This document shows, piece after piece, positions 60,601 through 64,000 of a stretch of 64,000 nt of DNA (the first letter of the stretch is position 1; every line of letters begins with the position of its first letter). The position numbers and the translations under genes were made by a program. The DNA lies in the NCBI GenBank assembly GCA_041395725.1, contig JAWKZW010000001.1, positions 4,160,501 through 4,224,500 on the forward strand, in the 5' to 3' direction. The DNA comes from Gammaproteobacteria bacterium (GTDB lineage Bacteria > Pseudomonadota > Gammaproteobacteria > Pseudomonadales > Pseudohongiellaceae). The notes below the pieces were generated by a model. It did not search any database, had not been told where the DNA came from, and saw nothing but the letters and a program-made list of their open reading frames with translations.

Positions 60601-60696
60601 GGCCGGATCCACTCACCTCCCGTCACGCCGCTTACCGTAACACCCCTTGATATCTCTGCCTTCTCCGCTGTCTTTATCTCTGTTTTCTCTGCCGTC

Positions 60697-61182
60697 TCAG
60701 TTCAATGGGCCCAGCGGCGACGGATCGCAACCCTGACGCTGCGTCGTCCACATGGCATGGCCTATTTTCCACTGACCATCCACCTTGACAAGATTCAACA
60801 GGTCGATGCCGCAGTGAGAAAACGTACCATTGATATGCAGATCATAAGGTGCCCAGAAAACGGCCAGATGATCCGAAATTAGCAACTCCTCACTCCAATA
60901 ACGTTCAGTGAGACGGGTGTCGGCATCGAAATTATCAGGCCCAAACCAGGCCCGTTCGACAAAATCATAGCTCCCGACCGTATTCTGAACCACAGTCTGA
61001 ATTCGGCCCCCTCCCACTTCAAGACTCGCCAGGAGTTCACCGTTGCCTGTATTGATACTGGTGAAAAACTGGTCTATTACCTGCTTGACTGCCGGGTATT
61101 GCGGGTGCGACTGCTGGGCAGTGGCTGACAAATTTGTCAGCAGCAACAAGATAGCGACAGCTGGAATGAAATAGTGTTTCAT
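60697..61182 (-). CDS. Exported NTF2-like (SnoaL-type) protein
   Basis: A 161-residue protein with a signal peptide (FIPAVAILLLLTNLSATAQ). The rest has the cone fold of NTF2-like proteins: VKQVIDQFFTSINTGNGELL, HLAVFWAPYDLHINGTFSHC and GIDLLNLVKVDGQWKIGHAM. Two Cys in FSHCGID and RQGCDP may form a disulfide. Members are enzymes or binding proteins of many kinds; no function can be given. No close operon partner. Confidence 0.78.
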   Translation of the reverse strand: MKHYFIPAVAILLLLTNLSATAQQSHPQYPAVKQVIDQFFTSINTGNGELLASLEVGGGRIQTVVQNTVGSYDFVERAWFGPDNFDADTRLTERYWSEELLISDHLAVFWAPYDLHINGTFSHCGIDLLNLVKVDGQWKIGHAMWTTQRQGCDPSPLGPLN

Positions 61183-61354
61183 AAAAAAACCCCGGTTGTT
61201 GTTACGTTACAAGTTTGTTGAGCAAACCCCATCAGGTCTTTCGTGTTTACTGACGCATTCCAGGAAAAACGGCGCGGCCAGGCTGGATAAAGATAGCTCA
61301 GGACCTCCGTCTTCTCAGCGCCAGAATGGCTGGCAATTGACCTCTGCACTGTCC

Positions 61355-63049
61355 TCAGCGGGCCCGCATCGCCACACGCCGGTACTCACGATAGCCGGGC
61401 GTCCAGAAATTCCGGTCTATAGCCGCGAGCAACTCCTCTTCACTGGTGCCCAGTGCATTACCCTGTTGCTGGGCGGTCCTGGCGACAGCAAAGGCGATCT
61501 TTCGACTGATATCCGGTAACGCTGTGAGCGGTGGCAACACGGCATTAGAATCTGAAGTTTCTTGAGACAGCTCCGCAAGAGTCGTACTGGCCACCATCAA
61601 CATTTCATCGGTAACCCGCGTTGCTTTGGACGCAATGACACCAAGACCGACGCCGGGAAAAATATAGCTGTTATTACACTGGGAAACGCGCAGCGTCCTG
61701 CCTTCAATTTCCACGTCATGAAAGGGACTGCCAGTGGCCACGATGGCCTCACCCCCGGTCCATCTCAACACATCGCCAGGATGCGCCTCGGCATGGCGGG
61801 ACGGATTGCTGAGCGGCAGTATGATCGGCCTGTCGCAGCCAGCCTGCATCGCTCGTACAATCTGTTCGGTGAACAGGCCCGGTTGCCCTGAAACACCGAT
61901 CAGAACACCAGCTCCGGTATTAGTCACCACGTCAAGCAGGTCCGGGTAAGCCTGTCCCGAAGCAAGTTGCCAGTCGGCAATAGCGGCTTTTGTCTGTACC
62001 AGACTTAGTTGAAAATCTCTGAGCCCCGTCATCCCCTCGGTCAGCAGGCCGTCCTTGTCCACCATATAAATCTGCGCCCTCGCCTCGGCATCGGAGAGCC
62101 CCTCTTCCACCATGGCGCTGATTACCAGTTCGGCGATACCACTGCCCGCCGAGCCTGAGCCGACGAAGACGATCCGCTGATCCTTCAACGCGGCACCCTT
62201 CTTCCGGCAGGCCGCCAGCAGTGTACCCAGCGTGACAGCGGCTGTGCCCTGAATGTCATCATTGAAACAGCACACCCGGTCACGGTGACGTTGCAGAATT
62301 GGCATGGCGTTGGGCTGGGCGAAATCTTCGAACTGAATCAGCACACCAGGCCAGCGTTCCGTTACGGCATCGATAAATGAGTCAACAAAGCTATCATACT
62401 CTTCCCGGCCGATCCGCGGGTGTCGCATCCCCATATAAAACGGGTCGTCCAGCAGCTTGCGATTATTGGTACCCACATCCAGTGCCACCGGCAAGGTGTA
62501 CGCCGGACTGATACCGCCGATGGCAGTATAGACACTGAGCTTGCCGATGGTGATACCCATGCCACCAATGCCCTGGTCACCAAGGCCAAGAACTCGCTCA
62601 CCGTCGGTAACGACTATGACCTTGACCTTGTCCTTGGTCACGCTACGCAATAAATCGTCCATGTACGCCCGCTCCTCGTAGGACACGAAGATGCCGCGGG
62701 CACTGCGGTAGATATCAGAGAAATGCTCGCAGGCGTCGCCTACCGTAGGCGTATAAATAATGGGCAGCATTTCCACCAGATGTTCGGTGAGCAAGCGATA
62801 AAACAGGGTTTCGTTGTTGTCCTGCACTGCGCGCAGATAGATATGCTTGTTGATGGGATCATCAAAGCTCCGATACTGCATGTAGGCGCGTTTCGTCTGT
62901 TCTTCGATGGTCTCGTAACGGGGCGGCAACAGCCCAAGCAGGTTAAAGCTGCGACGTTCGGCTTCGGTGAAGGCCGACCCCTTGTTCAGCAGGGGCGTTT
63001 CCAGCAGAGAAGGCCCTGCATAGGAGATGTAAAGTGGCTTGCGAATCAA
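61355..63049 (-). CDS. maeA: NAD-dependent malic enzyme
   Basis: Oxidative decarboxylation of malate to pyruvate. TTG at 63049, after AAGGA, gives 564 residues, one shorter than E. coli MaeA, and starts just before RKPLYISYAGPSLLETPLLN. VIYTPTVGDACEHFSDIYR and VTDGERVLGLGDQGIGGMGI are the malate and catalytic region; FEDFAQPNAMPIL and CFNDDIQGTAAVTLGTL give metal ligands; FVGSGSAGSGIAELV is the dinucleotide site. Upstream in-frame ATG at 63145 overlaps the antiporter gene. It follows that gene by 25 bases. Confidence 0.94.
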   Translation of the reverse strand: MIRKPLYISYAGPSLLETPLLNKGSAFTEAERRSFNLLGLLPPRYETIEEQTKRAYMQYRSFDDPINKHIYLRAVQDNNETLFYRLLTEHLVEMLPIIYTPTVGDACEHFSDIYRSARGIFVSYEERAYMDDLLRSVTKDKVKVIVVTDGERVLGLGDQGIGGMGITIGKLSVYTAIGGISPAYTLPVALDVGTNNRKLLDDPFYMGMRHPRIGREEYDSFVDSFIDAVTERWPGVLIQFEDFAQPNAMPILQRHRDRVCCFNDDIQGTAAVTLGTLLAACRKKGAALKDQRIVFVGSGSAGSGIAELVISAMVEEGLSDAEARAQIYMVDKDGLLTEGMTGLRDFQLSLVQTKAAIADWQLASGQAYPDLLDVVTNTGAGVLIGVSGQPGLFTEQIVRAMQAGCDRPIILPLSNPSRHAEAHPGDVLRWTGGEAIVATGSPFHDVEIEGRTLRVSQCNNSYIFPGVGLGVIASKATRVTDEMLMVASTTLAELSQETSDSNAVLPPLTALPDISRKIAFAVARTAQQQGNALGTSEEELLAAIDRNFWTPGYREYRRVAMRAR

Positions 63050-63074
63050 GATTGATGTTCCTTCTGTACCGGGG

Positions 63075-64000
63075 TCAATTGAGTAGTCCGCGCTCCACCG
63101 TGAATAGCAAATACGCAACATAAAGACAGACAAACATGACCCCATGCCAGCGAAGAATGGAGTTGGTTCTGCTCACCGCCATTGCCACCAGAATCAGCGC
63201 GCTGGCGGCTGCAACAAGCATCAGGTCTGTGTTCGTTACCGCTTCGAACGGCAGCTCCTTGAATGACGCAGTAAAGCCCATCACCCAGAGGATATTAAAT
63301 ATATTGGAGCCCACCACATTGCCAACCGCGACGTCAGTATAGCCTCTGTAGGCGGCGACCGATGATGCAACAAGTTCCGGAGCAGAGGTTCCTATTGCCA
63401 CGATGGTAAGGCCGATCACAACATCGTCAACTCCGAGTCTCTGCGCTACGTTTACTGCACTTTCCACAACCAATTGGCCGCCTATATAGAGACCGATCAT
63501 CCCGACAGCAATATAGGAAATCTCTTTCGCTCTGGGGAGTATTTTTATATGGACCTCTTCCTGCAACAAGTCATCACCGTCAGAAGTCTTATAGATATAG
63601 AGCAGAAACAGTACGAAAAAGAAGATAAGTATTCCACCATCCAGGCGGCTGATACTCAGCTCCGGAACCGCGGAAAAAACGGCGGCATTGGCGAGAAACC
63701 CCAGCAACAGGGCTGCAGTCAGAGAAAACGGTATTTCAGATACGACGGTTGAATCCTTGACTGGCAAAGGCCTTATGACTGCTGCCAGACCCAGCACGAG
63801 GAGTACGTTGGCAATATTGCTCCCCACTATGTTCGAGATCGCGAAATCTGCATTGCCCTCCACCCCGGCATTGAAACTGACCAGCAGCTCCGGCAGCGAG
63901 GTGCCAAATGAAATCACGGTCAGTCCGATGATCAGTGTTGACAGGCCCAGCTTCTTCGCGAAAGATACCGAACCCGCCACCATCAGATCGGCGCATTTGA
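63075..64000 (-). CDS. Calcium/sodium antiporter, CaCA family (5' end cut by the window)
   Basis: Inner-membrane cation exchanger with two repeats. Repeat 1 has STLIIGLTVISFGTSLPELL and NIVGSNIANVLLVLGLAAVI; repeat 2 has DDVVIGLTIVAIGTSAPELV and AVGNVVGSNIFNILWVMGF, the alpha-repeat ion sites. About 307 residues are visible; reading continues upstream past an in-frame ATG at 63983 (ADLMVAGSVSFA corresponds to the conserved GADLLVxGS of YrbG), so the true start is outside the window. Likely co-transcribed with maeA. Confidence 0.92.
   Translation of the reverse strand, partial: KCADLMVAGSVSFAKKLGLSTLIIGLTVISFGTSLPELLVSFNAGVEGNADFAISNIVGSNIANVLLVLGLAAVIRPLPVKDSTVVSEIPFSLTAALLLGFLANAAVFSAVPELSISRLDGGILIFFFVLFLLYIYKTSDGDDLLQEEVHIKILPRAKEISYIAVGMIGLYIGGQLVVESAVNVAQRLGVDDVVIGLTIVAIGTSAPELVASSVAAYRGYTDVAVGNVVGSNIFNILWVMGFTASFKELPFEAVTNTDLMLVAAASALILVAMAVSRTNSILRWHGVMFVCLYVAYLLFTVERGLLN

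Noticed and set aside
61196..61519. 107-codon plus-strand frame between NTF2-like and malic enzyme genes
   Set aside because: Overlaps the conserved C-terminus of malic enzyme in antisense; no ribosome site or family.

Overview
The window is a gene-dense stretch of a gammaproteobacterial chromosome, GC-rich by eye. The best anchor is the conserved block around 13.9-20.5 kb: ispB diverging from rplU-rpmA-obgE-proB, followed by rpsT and murJ in the order familiar from Gammaproteobacteria. The EF-P-like protein EfpL/YeiP, RimO, class I DAHP synthase, ETF-ubiquinone oxidoreductase and MaeA-type malic enzyme fit the same class. Four TonB-dependent receptor-like proteins, many exported or lipidated hydrolases and peptidases, and two FNR/Anr-type boxes suggest a free-living, probably marine or aquatic, protein-degrading bacterium that meets low oxygen. 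Genus cannot be assigned from the sequence alone. No rRNA, convincing tRNA, CRISPR array, prophage or insertion sequence with a transposase was seen.

Layout. 0-5.3 kb: MATE exporter, nitroreductase, zinc-ribbon protein, acyltransferase, TetR regulator, TSUP permease. 5.3-9.4 kb: a one-carbon/aldehyde group (degenerate rhodanese, purU, glutathione-dependent formaldehyde dehydrogenase, glyoxalase I, folD). 9.4-13.9 kb: aromatic aminotransferase, universal stress protein with an FNR-type promoter, DAHP synthase, EfpL, exported lipase-like protein. 13.9-20.5 kb: housekeeping core. 20.5-25.5 kb: DUF4399 protein, acyl-CoA synthetase, SYLF lipoprotein, ETF-QO. 25.8-30.6 kb: tandem pair of unusual glycine-rich TonB-dependent receptor-like proteins; a third paralogue lies at 58.4-60.6 kb. 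30.6-36 kb: exported methyltransferase, small zinc-finger protein, CoA transferase, exported hydrolase, rimO. 36.5-38.7 kb: OprC/NosA-type copper receptor behind an FNR-type box. 38.9-47.3 kb: M3 peptidase, membrane protein, XRE regulator, photolyase, hydrolase, PadR pair, and a frameshifted C39-like peptidase gene. 47.5-58 kb: exported M19, S9 and M28 enzymes, a CARB-like class A beta-lactamase, an exported enolase-superfamily enzyme, a PEP-mutase-family enzyme and a PEBP protein. 60.7-64 kb: NTF2-like protein, malic enzyme, and a CaCA antiporter cut by the window end.

The most unusual signals are: (1) a family of intergenic palindromic elements, at least ten full, half or extended copies, one of which supplies the last codons and stop of a gene and three of which share a longer core, like a non-autonomous MITE; (2) the three-member receptor family with a glycine tract in the plug, a conserved pre-plug motif and a conserved C-terminal cysteine pair; (3) a TGAC-N5-GTCA motif upstream of two of these receptors and of the beta-lactamase gene; (4) a well-spaced class II FNR promoter at a universal stress gene; and (5) a frameshift at a slippery T7G run in a PA2778-type peptidase gene.
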